This document shows positions 8,212 through 16,457 of a stretch of 64,000 nucleotides of DNA, piece by piece (position 1 is the stretch's first letter; the number at the start of each line of letters is the position of its first letter). The DNA is from Burkholderia glumae LMG 2196 = ATCC 33617. Its GTDB lineage: Bacteria; Pseudomonadota; Gammaproteobacteria; Burkholderiales; Burkholderiaceae. The DNA lies in contig NZ_CP009435.1 of assembly GCF_000960995.1 (NCBI RefSeq), positions 3,224,001 through 3,288,000 on the forward strand, given 5' to 3'. Under the pieces are notes generated by a model. The model was not told the origin of the DNA, did no database searches, and worked only from the letters and a program-made list of their open reading frames with translations. Both the position numbers and the translations under genes were made by a program.

Positions 8212-9281
8212 GCGGTCTCCTTGTGCGGCATGTCGTCGGTCGAGAAGAGATGGCCGAGGCCGAGACGCTCGGCTTCGGCCTGCAGGCCGCGCCACTCGTC
8301 GTCGTCGAGCGGGATGCCCTGCGCGGTGCGGCGCGCGATCGCGGCCTTCTGCGGGTCGCCCGCGACCTGCACGCGCTCGCCTTCGGCGGCGGGCGTCTCG
8401 CGGATCGCCTGCATCAGCGAGGACACGCCGGCCGTGAAGGCGTCGAGCGAACCGAACCGGGCCGGGTCGATCGCGATCAGGCAGTGGCCGATCTCGCGGC
8501 CGCGGTCGTAGGGCTCGGCGTCGAGATGCGTCAGCGCGTGATCGAGCGGCATCGCGGTGAGCAGGCAGCTGAGGATCTGCACCATCATCGCGAGCCCCTG
8601 CCCCTTGTAGCCGCCGAGCGTCGCGAGCGAGACCACTTGCGCCGGATCGGTCACCGGCTGGCCGTCGGCGCCGAGCGCCCAGCCCGACGGCAGCGCCATG
8701 CCGTTGCGGCGGAAGTGCTTGACCTGCGAGTAAGAGATCTGGCTGGTGGCCATGTCGAGCAGGTACAGGTCGCCGTCGCGGGCCGGCGCGGCGAAGCAGA
8801 TCGGATTGGTGCCGAACATCGCGCGGGTCGCGTTGAACGGCGCCATGCGTGCCGCGGCGCTGGTCGTCACGATGCCGATCAGCCCTTGCGCGGCGATCCA
8901 TTCGCCGTACACCGACGCGGCTCCGAAATGATTCGAATTCGCCACCGCCACCACGCCCACCCCGCACTCGCGCGCCAGTTCGCTCGCGAGGCGCGCCGCG
9001 TGGCTACCGGCCACCACGCCCGGCGCCGCGTCGGCGTCGACGAGCGCAGTGCCCTGAAAGCGCCGCACGGTGCGCAGCGCCGGCTCGGGATTGCTGCGCC
9101 CTTCGTCGAGCTCACGCAGATAGAGCGGCAGCAGCCGCACGCCATGCGTGTCGATGCCCATCAGCGAGGTGCGGACCAGGCCGTGCGCGAACCAGGCAGC
9201 GTGGGTCGCGCTCAGGCCGCGCCGCAGCGCGGCCGTCTCGCAGAGTTGGCGGAGTCGTTCCGCCTGGATCAGATGTTTCAT
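8208..9281 (-). CDS. Malate/L-lactate (Ldh_2) family NAD(P)-dependent oxidoreductase
   Basis: 357 aa from the ATG at 9281; an in-frame TTG at 9296 would overlap the upstream gene. Typical family segments are SLMGIDTHGVRLLPLY with the catalytic His, GVGVVAVANSNHFGAASVYGEW, FGTNPICFAAP and GGYKGQGLAMMVQIL. The family includes YlbC, ureidoglycolate dehydrogenase, delta1-piperideine-2-carboxylate reductase (DpkA) and 2-oxo-acid reductases. Reduction of a keto acid or cyclic imine fits well beside an aminotransferase and an aminomutase. It is the second gene of the operon, with a 4-bp gap from the KamA-like gene. Confidence 0.87.
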   Translation of the reverse strand: MKHLIQAERLRQLCETAALRRGLSATHAAWFAHGLVRTSLMGIDTHGVRLLPLYLRELDEGRSNPEPALRTVRRFQGTALVDADAAPGVVAGSHAARLASELARECGVGVVAVANSNHFGAASVYGEWIAAQGLIGIVTTSAAARMAPFNATRAMFGTNPICFAAPARDGDLYLLDMATSQISYSQVKHFRRNGMALPSGWALGADGQPVTDPAQVVSLATLGGYKGQGLAMMVQILSCLLTAMPLDHALTHLDAEPYDRGREIGHCLIAIDPARFGSLDAFTAGVSSLMQAIRETPAAEGERVQVAGDPQKAAIARRTAQGIPLDDDEWRGLQAEAERLGLGHLFSTDDMPHKETA

Positions 9282-9285
9282 GTCG

Positions 9286-10650
9286 TCAGCTCGCAAGCGT
9301 GAGGGAGGATTCGGCCGCGCCGGCGGGCGCGAGGTAGATCGGCTCGCGCACGCGCGGCTCGGCGGCGCCGGTCTGAAAGAAGAACGCGGCCTCGCCGAAC
9401 GCCGGGCGCAACTGGTCGAACCAGACGGCCTGCGGATCGAACTTCGCGAAGAACGGCCGGCGTACCCAGTCGGGATCGCGCGCCTGCAGGAACTGCAGCG
9501 CGAACACCTTCTCGCCCCCCAGCGTGACGACGCCGTCCACCAGCACCTTGCCGTACAGCGTACTCATCGACGGTCCGCGCACCGTGCGCGACAACCCGGA
9601 CACGCGCTGATAGGCATTCCTGAAGATGTGGTACGCGTCGACGAGCGGCAGCTCGAAATAGCGCTGCGGCCCGGTATCGCGTTCCACGAACATGTAGTAC
9701 GGAATCGCTCCGAGCCGCACGCCGGTGGTCCACAGCTCCTGCCAGGTCTCGGCCGAATCGTTGATGTGGCGCACGATCGGCGACTGCATCCGGACCGTCG
9801 CACCGGTACCGATGATCCGCTTCACGGCACGCCGGGCGATCTCCGGACGCAGTTCCGCCGGGTGGTTGTAATGCGCCATGACCGACAGGTTCTTGCCATG
9901 CGCGACGACGCGCTCGAACAGCCGCAGCACGGCGTCGGCATCCTTGTCGGTCACGAACCGCTGCGGCCAGTAGGCCACCGACTTGGTGCCGATGCGGATG
10001 TTCTGCAGATGCGGAATGGCCAGCAGCGGCTCGATGTAGCCGGCCAGCGATTCGGCGTTCATCACCATCGGATCGCCGCCCGTGATCAGCACGTCGGTGA
10101 CCTCCGGATGCAGCCGCAGATAGCGGCTCAGTTCGTCCGATTCGCGCGCGTTGAACTTCATGTCTTCGGCGCCGATGAACTGCGGCCAGCGGAAACAGAA
10201 CGAGCAGTACGCGTGGCAGGTCTGCCCCGCCGCCGGAAAGAACAGCACGGTTTCCGCGTACTTGTGCTGCAGCCCCGGCAGCGGGCGGCCGTCGAGCATC
10301 GGCACGTTGTGCGTCATCTGCCCGGCCGGATGCGGATTCATGCGATGCCGCAGCGCGTCGATATAACGCGCGCCGGCGGCCGGGTCCGCGCCCTGCGCGA
10401 GCAATTCGCGCAAGCGCCGATAATCGTCGGCCGGCAACATCCCGGGGTGCGGAAACGTCAGCCGGAACACCGGATCGTCGGGCACCCGCTCCCAGTCGAT
10501 CAGCTCGCGCAATACATATTCGTTGATCCGGAATGGCAGCACTCGGGAAATCGTTCCGAGCGCCTCTTTAATCTCATTGGGAATTCGCGACCAATAAGGC
10601 GAATTCGCAATCGATTTGGCGTTATAGGCTTTAAATTTTTCAGCGTCCAC
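9286..10650 (-). CDS. KamA-like radical SAM, PLP-dependent aminomutase (divergent)
   Basis: 454 aa. The [4Fe-4S]-SAM motif CxxxCxxC is Cys145-Cys149-Cys152 (TCHAYCSFCFRW), followed by the GGDP SAM-binding motif (DVLITGGDPMVM). Canonical lysine 2,3-aminomutases have a CRHCTRR-type motif and a Gly-rich PGGGGK loop for the PLP lysine. Here these read CSFCFRWPQF and GPSMSTLYGKV, so the candidate PLP lysine sits in a different loop and the substrate may not be lysine. The preferred start is GTG at 10650, five bases after AGGAG; the open frame continues upstream but holds no ATG and no good ribosome site. It is the first gene of the operon. It would move an amino group from C2 to C3 to form a beta-amino acid. 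Confidence 0.85.
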   Translation of the reverse strand: MDAEKFKAYNAKSIANSPYWSRIPNEIKEALGTISRVLPFRINEYVLRELIDWERVPDDPVFRLTFPHPGMLPADDYRRLRELLAQGADPAAGARYIDALRHRMNPHPAGQMTHNVPMLDGRPLPGLQHKYAETVLFFPAAGQTCHAYCSFCFRWPQFIGAEDMKFNARESDELSRYLRLHPEVTDVLITGGDPMVMNAESLAGYIEPLLAIPHLQNIRIGTKSVAYWPQRFVTDKDADAVLRLFERVVAHGKNLSVMAHYNHPAELRPEIARRAVKRIIGTGATVRMQSPIVRHINDSAETWQELWTTGVRLGAIPYYMFVERDTGPQRYFELPLVDAYHIFRNAYQRVSGLSRTVRGPSMSTLYGKVLVDGVVTLGGEKVFALQFLQARDPDWVRRPFFAKFDPQAVWFDQLRPAFGEAAFFFQTGAAEPRVREPIYLAPAGAAESSLTLAS

Positions 10651-11095
10651 ATGCTCTCCTAGTGAAGATCGCCTGATTTCCTGATGTTCTGAAACACTCG
10701 GGCCGCTCGACGCCTCAATTCGCCAATCCGCCGATCGCGGCCGGGCAATGTCCGCCGGGTGGCCAGTTCCGGACAACACTTGATACTCGTCAAGCGCACG
10801 CACGGCAGACAAAGCGCCTCACGGCACCTGCATCGGGGCGGCGCCGATCAATGCCGGCCCACTGCAATGAAAGGCAAAAGAAATGTCCTCGATAAATTGC
10901 CGTGCGAATCCGCAATCGATTTGCATCGAAAAATCGGATTTATTTCCCTCGGTTTCGAACGATCGACATCTTCGTGTATTTGTTCACCACTGAACACGCA
11001 CAAAAATATGAAAAATTCATCGGCTTAGTTGCCGATTTTGCACCCCTGTACTGGTATAATTTTCCGGATCTATACCGGTCTTTAGTACAAGAAAA
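10651..11095. other. Divergent intergenic region (445 bp) between the KamA operon and mocR
   Basis: No gene is supported here. The left part (10651-10860) is GC-rich and follows the open KamA frame. The right part (10861-11095) is distinctly AT-rich and holds the mocR promoter and a MocR-type operator. The operon promoter should lie on the minus strand inside the AT-rich part, giving a long untranslated leader, but no single -10/-35 pair stands out. Confidence 0.6.
11050..11079 (+). promoter_or_regulatory. Candidate MocR operator overlapping the mocR -10 box
   Basis: ACTGGTATA (11050-11058) and TATACCGGT (11071-11079) form an inverted repeat matching at 8 of 9 positions. The left arm contains TGGTAT, the complement of the ATACCA box bound by the MocR protein GabR. 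A perfect -10 TATAAT (11055-11060) overlaps the left arm, 36 bp before the mocR ATG. Binding here would let the regulator repress its own promoter and control the divergent operon. The -35 is not clear. Confidence 0.55.
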
Positions 11096-12538
11096 ATGCA
11101 CACGAAATATCGTCTGCTCGCGGAGCACTATGCGAAGGCCATCGAAAACGGGTTTCTCGCGGAAGGGGAGCGACTGCCGTCCTTGAGGGAATTGATGGCG
11201 CTGCATCACGTGTCGATTTCCACGGCGGTGGAGGCGTGTCGTGTGCTCGAGATGCAGGGTTATGTGGAAGCGAAGCCGCGAGCCGGCTATTTCGTCCGCT
11301 CGCGCAAGCCGATCAAGACGGCGGTTCCGGCCCAGCAGGAAAGCCGCATGGAAACGCCCGCCGAGCGCATCGATCCGGCCGATTACGTGGGCGTTCACGA
11401 GCGCATTTCGGTCACGCTGGCGCGCGGCCAGCAGCGACAGCCGAAGATCGATCTGGCGGGGGCCGTGTGCGCCCCCGCCCTCTATCCTGGCGCGGCGCTG
11501 CGCGATACCATGCTGCGCATCCTGCGCGCACGGCCGAGCCTTTACGATGCCGGCCCCGAGACCGACGGCGTGCGCAAGCTGCGCGAGTCGATCGCCCGGA
11601 CCTCGCTCACGCGCGGCCTGCACATCGATGCGGACACGGTGCTCGTCACGCACGGCTGCAGCGAGGCGCTGTCGCTCGCGCTGCGCGCCGTCACCGGGCC
11701 GGGCGACATCGTCGCGATCGAGTCGCCCTGCTATTTCGGCATCTTGCAGATCATCGAGTCACTCGGGCTGCGGGCCATCGAGATCCCCACCGACCCGCAG
11801 ACCGGCATCTCGGTCAGCGCGCTCGAGTTCGCCATCAACCACATGGGCAGCATCCACGCCGTGGTCTGCATGCCGTCGGTGCAGAATCCGCTCGGCAGCG
11901 TGATGTCCGACGCGGCCAAGCAACGGATGGTGGCGCTCTGCGAGAAGCACCACGTGGCCATCATCGAGGACGACACCTACGGCGCGTTCCTGCCCAGCCC
12001 GGCCAGCACGCGGCCGATCAAGGCCTGGGACCAGAGCGGCAACGTCATCTACTGCAATTCGTTCAACAAGTCGCTATCGCCCGGCTTGCGGGTGGGCTGG
12101 CTGATCGGGGGGAAGTGGCAGAACCGGATCAAGATGCTGATGTACGCGGTATCGCGCCATCGCGAGGAAATGTCCCAGCTGGTGGTGGCCGACTTCACGT
12201 CCGGCGGCACCTTCAACCGGCATATGCGGCGCATGAACCGGCTGCTCAAGGATCAGCGCGCGCAGGTCGTCGATGCGGTGCTGCGCTATTTCCCGGCCGG
12301 CACCGCCGTGACGCAGCCGGGCGCCGGCCTGCTGCTGTGGGTCACGCTGCCCGACGAACTGAACACCGACCGGCTGTTCGACAAGGCGCTCGACAAGGGG
12401 ATCCGCATCTGCCCGGGTTCGATCTTCTCGAACACGAACAAGTTCAGCAACTGCCTGCGGCTCAGCGCGGGCATGCCGTTCGACGCGAAAATCGACACGG
12501 CCCTGAAGACGCTCGCGCAACTGAGCACCGAGATCTGA
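11096..12538 (+). CDS. MocR/GabR-type transcriptional regulator (GntR HTH + aminotransferase fold)
   Basis: 480 aa. An N-terminal winged helix (about residues 1-75; LLAEHYAKAIENGFLAEGER then LPSLRELMALHHVS) is followed by a fold-I aminotransferase-like domain. The PLP lysine is Lys325 in CNSFNKSLSPGLRVGW, with ESPCYFG and IIEDDTYGAF upstream and a C-terminal substrate-Arg region (NCLRLSAGMPFD). MocR proteins sense PLP or a PLP-amino-compound adduct. The gene is divergent from the PLP- and radical-SAM-dependent operon at 2908-10650, making it the likely pathway-specific regulator. The effector could be the aminomutase substrate or product; that is inference. Confidence 0.92.
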   Translation: MHTKYRLLAEHYAKAIENGFLAEGERLPSLRELMALHHVSISTAVEACRVLEMQGYVEAKPRAGYFVRSRKPIKTAVPAQQESRMETPAERIDPADYVGVHERISVTLARGQQRQPKIDLAGAVCAPALYPGAALRDTMLRILRARPSLYDAGPETDGVRKLRESIARTSLTRGLHIDADTVLVTHGCSEALSLALRAVTGPGDIVAIESPCYFGILQIIESLGLRAIEIPTDPQTGISVSALEFAINHMGSIHAVVCMPSVQNPLGSVMSDAAKQRMVALCEKHHVAIIEDDTYGAFLPSPASTRPIKAWDQSGNVIYCNSFNKSLSPGLRVGWLIGGKWQNRIKMLMYAVSRHREEMSQLVVADFTSGGTFNRHMRRMNRLLKDQRAQVVDAVLRYFPAGTAVTQPGAGLLLWVTLPDELNTDRLFDKALDKGIRICPGSIFSNTNKFSNCLRLSAGMPFDAKIDTALKTLAQLSTEI

Positions 12539-12596
12539 GGCCGGCGCCGGCGCGGGCCGCCATCGATCAGGTCCTGCGTGCGCCGTATCCGCTGCG

Positions 12597-12767
12597 TCAA
12601 AACTGACGAAAGAAACTCGCGGCAAAACTGAATGCCTGAGTGACGTCGTCACTCAAATTGGTGGCCATGTACCCTGCCGCACCTGCGATCACACCCGCGA
12701 TCAAGCCGTATTCGATCGCGGTCGTCCCTGCTTCTTCCTCAAGGAAACGCCCCAGCAAATCCTTCAT
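12597..12767 (-). CDS. Flp/Fap-type (type IVb) pilin
   Basis: 56 aa encoded on the minus strand. Residues 1-14 are a short charged leader (MKDLLGRFLEEEAG). Then comes the Flp prepilin signature G/TTAIEYGLIAGVIAG, with Glu19-Tyr20 five and six residues after the cleavage Gly14, and a hydrophobic helix. This is the structural subunit of Tad/Flp pili, processed by a TadV/CpaA-type peptidase and exported to the outer surface. No tad genes are near, so this is an orphan copy. It ends 58 bp from the convergent mocR gene. A GGAG lies six bases before the ATG. Confidence 0.88.
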   Translation of the reverse strand: MKDLLGRFLEEEAGTTAIEYGLIAGVIAGAAGYMATNLSDDVTQAFSFAASFFRQF

Positions 12768-13243
12768 TTCTCCATCCCCGTAGTCGGCAGCCTGCTTGAT
12801 TTATGTGGCCATCATACCTGTTAGAAATACCGGGAAATTTCCCACGCGCCGATATTTTGCTCGCTTGGCATGGATACAACGGAATGCTGAGCGCTCCATC
12901 CGGCACTCATCCGATGAAAGCCGGAAAAAGCGTGAAAGCGGCGCATTTTTCGGAAAAAAAAGAGACAGACCAGCCCTGCCAACCTCCCGAGCGTGCGCGC
13001 GGTCTGGCTCATACGTCCGTTTGAATCGGCGCGTTTGAATCGCCGCGGCGCCTCGCCCGCGCGCCGTTCGGCCATCGGATTGCGCCGCCTTGCAACAGAG
13101 CCCGCCGCTGTTTGGTGCCGCTTCTCTACGCGGCCTATGCCAGACTTGAAAACGATAGTCGGACAAGTCGAACGACACGACACCTCGGGCCGGCGAGCCA
13201 GCCCCAGCCGCGCCAGGGCCCGAACGACAGGGAGACGACCAAT
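12768..13243. other. Intergenic region (476 bp) between the flp pilin and the duplicated lipoprotein
   Basis: I see no supportable gene here. The first 200 bp are AT-richer than the surroundings and presumably carry the pilin promoter (leftward) and perhaps one for the lipoprotein (rightward). A run of eight A's occurs near 12954-12961. The open frames crossing this stretch lack ribosome sites and recognisable content. Confidence 0.5.
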
Positions 13244-15409
13244 ATGTGGAAAACCGTGTCGCGTGCCGCCGGCACGCGCCTCGCACGTGTGCGCCCATGG
13301 CATGGGCTGTCGCGGATACCGGCCTGGCTCGCACTGGCCGCGTCGCTGGGCGGCGCCGGCTGCGCGGACCCGGCAGCCCATGCCGGCGCGGCTGCCGGCG
13401 TCGCTGCGCCGAAGCTCGAACGCGACAAGGCCGCACTGTTGCGGCAGGAGCAGCAGGCCGCGCGCGCGGTCCCGTCGCTCGCGTCGATCCGGCTCGCGCA
13501 GCCGCGCCCGGTCACGCTGCGCGACTCCGGCCAGGCCGGCTCGATCGCGCTGCTGCGCGACGTCGACTTCCGCATCGTCGGCGATCTCGGCTTCTACGTG
13601 CACCAGCTGTCCGCCACGCTCGTGCCTGCCCACGCCGGAGCGCCGGTGGTGTTCGACGACCCCTCGAGCTTCGGCATCGACGTGCATCGCGGCATCGTCA
13701 CGCTCGACGACGCCAAGCTCACGGCCGTATTCGACCGCTACCTGTTCGGCTATCGCAACGCACCGCTGCGCAAGCTGCAGGTGTCGGCGGGCGACGGCGA
13801 GATTCATCTGAAGGGCGAGATGCAGCGCGGCGGCTGGGTGCCCTTCGCGCTGACGGGCAAGCTGTCGGTGCGCGACGGCAGCGAGCTGGTGTTTCATCCG
13901 ACCGCGATCCGGGTCCAGGGCCTCGACGCGAATCCCGTGATGCGCGCCGCGAACGTCAGGCTGTCGGACCTGCTGAAGATCGACACGCCCGTGGCAAAAC
14001 TCGTCGGCGACGATCTGGTGATGCAGGTCGACAAGCTGATGCCGCCGCCGCGGCTGAAGCTGACCGTGGTCGCGCTGCGGATCACGCCGGCCGGCCTCGA
14101 TCTCGCGTTCGACGACGGCACGCAGGCCGGTTTCGCGATGCCCGAAGGCGCGCCGCGCCAGGCGATGCTGATCCGCGGCGGCGACGTGAAGTTCATGCGC
14201 TCGATGCCGATGAATGCCGACATCCTGATCGGCCCGGCGCGCGCGGCGCCGGACGGTGCACCGTTCGTGTTCGACCTCTATCACTACCGCGAGCAGGTCT
14301 CGGCCGGCTATTTCAATTTCTCGCCGAGCGGTGCGATGACGATCCGGATGCCTTCCTATGCGGGACCCAAGCCGCCTGCCGATGCGCTCGGCCCGGCCGG
14401 CGCGCGCCTCAACGACAGCTTCATCGAGGCGCAGCAGGCGGCGCTACGCGAGGCGCGCCGGCGCTGGTTCGCGGATGCGTCCGCCGGCGGCGGCGCCCCT
14501 TCCGCCTCGCTTGCCGCGGCCTCCGCTCCCGCCGACGAACGCCGAGTCTCGAATCGAGCCACCACGATCCAGCTGCGCAACGTCGACTTCTTCATCACCG
14601 GCGCGATCGGTTTCCACGTCGACCAGCTCGACGCCGAGATGGTGCCGCGCCGGCCCGGCGAGCCGGTCGATCTCGACGATCCGAACCAGTACGACATCCG
14701 TATCCTCGGCGGCTCGGTGCTCGAACCGTGGCCGGCCATGAACGCGCTGTTCAACGACTATCTGCTCGACTACACGCCGCGCTCGCTCAACGATCTGAAG
14801 CTCGCGCCGGACGGCACGCAGCTGCGCGTGACGGGCGGCATCCGGCTCTGGAATCACGTGCCGCCGGGCGTCTGGCTGCCGACCTCGATGACGGGCAGCC
14901 TGCGCGTACTCGACGGCCGCCATATCGCCTATACGCCGTCGCAGGTGTCGGTGCTCGGCGTGCCGCAGGCAAAGCTGCTGCGCGCGCTCGGCATCGAGCT
15001 CGCCTCGCTCACGCCGCTGCGCCGGCGCGGCGCGGAACTGAAGGGCGACTCGCTGGTGCTCGATCAATACACGGTGTTCCCGCCGCCCGTGCTGAACGGA
15101 CAGCTCGCCGAGGTGCACGTCGAGCCAGGCGGGCTGCGGCTCACGTTCCACCGCGCGAGCAATGTGCTGCCGAAGCCTGCCGCCGGGGCCGCGACGAGCT
15201 ACATCTGGATGGAAGGCGGCGACATGAAGATGTTCAACGTGCTCGAAACCAACCTGCGCGCCTTGATCGAGAACACCGCGCAGGCGGGGCCGCTGCGCTT
15301 CGACCTCTATGGCTACCGCGAGCAGGTCTCGAAGGGCTCGGTGCGAATGGCAGCCGACGGTACGCTGCTCGTCGATCTCGGCAGGGCCGATCCGCTCGCC
15401 GCACCGTGA
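13244..15409 (+). CDS. Large lipoprotein with two tandem homologous domains
   Basis: 721 aa from the ATG at 13244, preceded by GGGAG. A long basic signal peptide ends in the lipobox LGGAGC with Cys40 as the lipidated residue, so it is predicted to be anchored to a membrane. The mature protein consists of two homologous modules of about 300 residues. DVDFRIVGDLGFYVHQLSATLVP in the first matches NVDFFITGAIGFHVDQLDAEMVP in the second (each shown is part of a longer match), and the modules end in FDLYHYREQVSAG and FDLYGYREQVSKG. Both are beta-rich with repeated FDDP/LDDP and LRV-like segments. I do not recognise the family. It could be a periplasmic lipid- or hydrophobe-handling scaffold, but nothing specific supports that. 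Confidence 0.75.
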   Translation: MWKTVSRAAGTRLARVRPWHGLSRIPAWLALAASLGGAGCADPAAHAGAAAGVAAPKLERDKAALLRQEQQAARAVPSLASIRLAQPRPVTLRDSGQAGSIALLRDVDFRIVGDLGFYVHQLSATLVPAHAGAPVVFDDPSSFGIDVHRGIVTLDDAKLTAVFDRYLFGYRNAPLRKLQVSAGDGEIHLKGEMQRGGWVPFALTGKLSVRDGSELVFHPTAIRVQGLDANPVMRAANVRLSDLLKIDTPVAKLVGDDLVMQVDKLMPPPRLKLTVVALRITPAGLDLAFDDGTQAGFAMPEGAPRQAMLIRGGDVKFMRSMPMNADILIGPARAAPDGAPFVFDLYHYREQVSAGYFNFSPSGAMTIRMPSYAGPKPPADALGPAGARLNDSFIEAQQAALREARRRWFADASAGGGAPSASLAAASAPADERRVSNRATTIQLRNVDFFITGAIGFHVDQLDAEMVPRRPGEPVDLDDPNQYDIRILGGSVLEPWPAMNALFNDYLLDYTPRSLNDLKLAPDGTQLRVTGGIRLWNHVPPGVWLPTSMTGSLRVLDGRHIAYTPSQVSVLGVPQAKLLRALGIELASLTPLRRRGAELKGDSLVLDQYTVFPPPVLNGQLAEVHVEPGGLRLTFHRASNVLPKPAAGAATSYIWMEGGDMKMFNVLETNLRALIENTAQAGPLRFDLYGYREQVSKGSVRMAADGTLLVDLGRADPLAAP

Positions 15410-15420
15410 GTGAGGCGCGA

Positions 15421-15466
15421 AAAAGCGCTCGGCCCGCCAGACGCAGTGTTCGTGGCGGGCCGAGCG
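15421..15466 (-). terminator. Terminator after the pheT-ihfA-merR transcript
   Basis: A perfect 14-bp GC-rich stem (15426-15439 with 15453-15466) encloses a 13-nt loop. On the minus strand it is followed by five T's. It lies 50 bp beyond the merR stop, so it should end the leftward translation operon. It may also block read-through from the convergent lipoprotein gene. Confidence 0.75.
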
Positions 15467-15515
15467 GATGATGCGCGTGCCGCGCCGACCGCGCAGCCGC
15501 ACGTGGTGCATCGCT

Positions 15516-15923
15516 TCATGGCTTGCGGGCGAGGCCGTCGATCACCTCGAGCAGCGCACGCCGCAGCTGTTCGACGTCGACGCCGGCGGCGGCGTCCGCC
15601 GCCGCGGCCGGGAACAGTTCGTCCTGCGTCTCGGCGGGCGCGGCCCGATCCGTGCCGTGCGAATCGAGCCGGTTGCGCGCGCCGTTGATCGTGAAGCCCT
15701 GCTCGTAGAGCAGCTCGCGAATCCGCCGGATCAACAGCACTTCATGATGCTGGTAGTAGCGCCGGTTGCCGCGGCGCTTCACCGGGCGCAGCTGCGTGAA
15801 CTCCTGCTCCCAATACCGCAACACATGCGGCTTCACGCCGCACAACTCGCTGACCTCACCGATCGTGAAGTAGCGCTTCGCGGGAATCGGGGGCAACACG
15901 ACTTTCTCAACCGTCGATGTCAT
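15516..15923 (-). CDS. MerR-family transcriptional regulator
   Basis: 135 aa. The N-terminal MerR winged helix (about residues 15-80) reads RYFTIGEVSELCGV, then PHVLRYWEQEF, RRYYQHHE, LIRRIRELLYEQGFT. The C-terminal part is short, Ala/Asp-rich and lacks the Cys ligands of metal-sensing MerR proteins, so the effector is unknown. This gene is commonly the last member of the pheS-pheT-ihfA block in betaproteobacteria, where its role is not defined. It starts 58 bp after ihfA. Confidence 0.9.
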   Translation of the reverse strand: MTSTVEKVVLPPIPAKRYFTIGEVSELCGVKPHVLRYWEQEFTQLRPVKRRGNRRYYQHHEVLLIRRIRELLYEQGFTINGARNRLDSHGTDRAAPAETQDELFPAAAADAAAGVDVEQLRRALLEVIDGLARKP

Positions 15924-15981
15924 CGTCAGTCAACCGTCGTTAAGGGGCGCTGCGGCCGCGCGGCGGAAAAAAGCGTATCCG

Positions 15982-16383
15982 TCAGCGGGTGATCGGCGTG
16001 TCCGAGCCGTTCTCGACGAGCGCCTTGAGCTTCTGACTCGCATGGAACGTGACGACGCGGCGCGCGGCGATCGGAATCGCCTCGCCCGTCTTCGGATTGC
16101 GCCCCGGACGCTGCGGCTTGTCGCGCAACTGGAAATTGCCGAAACCGGACAGCTTCACGCTCTCGCCGTTTTCGAGCGCATCGCGAATCACTTCGAAGAA
16201 CGCCTCGACCATGTCCTTCGCTTCGCGCTTGTTGAGCCCAACGCTGTCGAACAACAGCTCGGCCAGCTCCGCCTTGGTCAGCGTCGGCGTCTCGCCGGAC
16301 GGCGCCGGCGCGGCGTCGCGGTTCAGGGCACTGCGCTGCGCCGTCAGGAGGGCTTCGAATTCACTCGAGTTCATGTCGTTCAT
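15982..16383 (-). CDS. ihfA: Integration host factor subunit alpha
   Basis: 133 aa with an N-terminal extension of about 30 residues relative to the enteric protein (about 99 aa). The body carries the HU/IHF fold: LTKAELAELLFDSVGLNKRE, VKLSGFGNFQLRDK, then the beta-arm RPGRNPKTGEAIPI and ARRVVTFHASQKLK. The Pro of the PGRNPKTG arm is the residue that intercalates into bent DNA. It pairs with IhfB to bend DNA in recombination, replication and transcription. It lies 74 bp after pheT, the classical location. Confidence 0.97.
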   Translation of the reverse strand: MNDMNSSEFEALLTAQRSALNRDAAPAPSGETPTLTKAELAELLFDSVGLNKREAKDMVEAFFEVIRDALENGESVKLSGFGNFQLRDKPQRPGRNPKTGEAIPIAARRVVTFHASQKLKALVENGSDTPITR

Positions 16384-16457
16384 ATCTGCAAAACTTGCGC
16401 ATTATCCCTGGACAAACAGGCCGGAACCCGATGCGTTCCGGCCAGCTTCGCGTGGTG

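Noticed and set aside
5604..12538. Assignment of the operon to fragin/valdiazen (ham) or mangotoxin-regulator (mgo) clusters
   Set aside because: Those loci also use an AurF-like enzyme but depend on NRPS genes, which are absent here, and lack KamA, Ldh and TauD partners.
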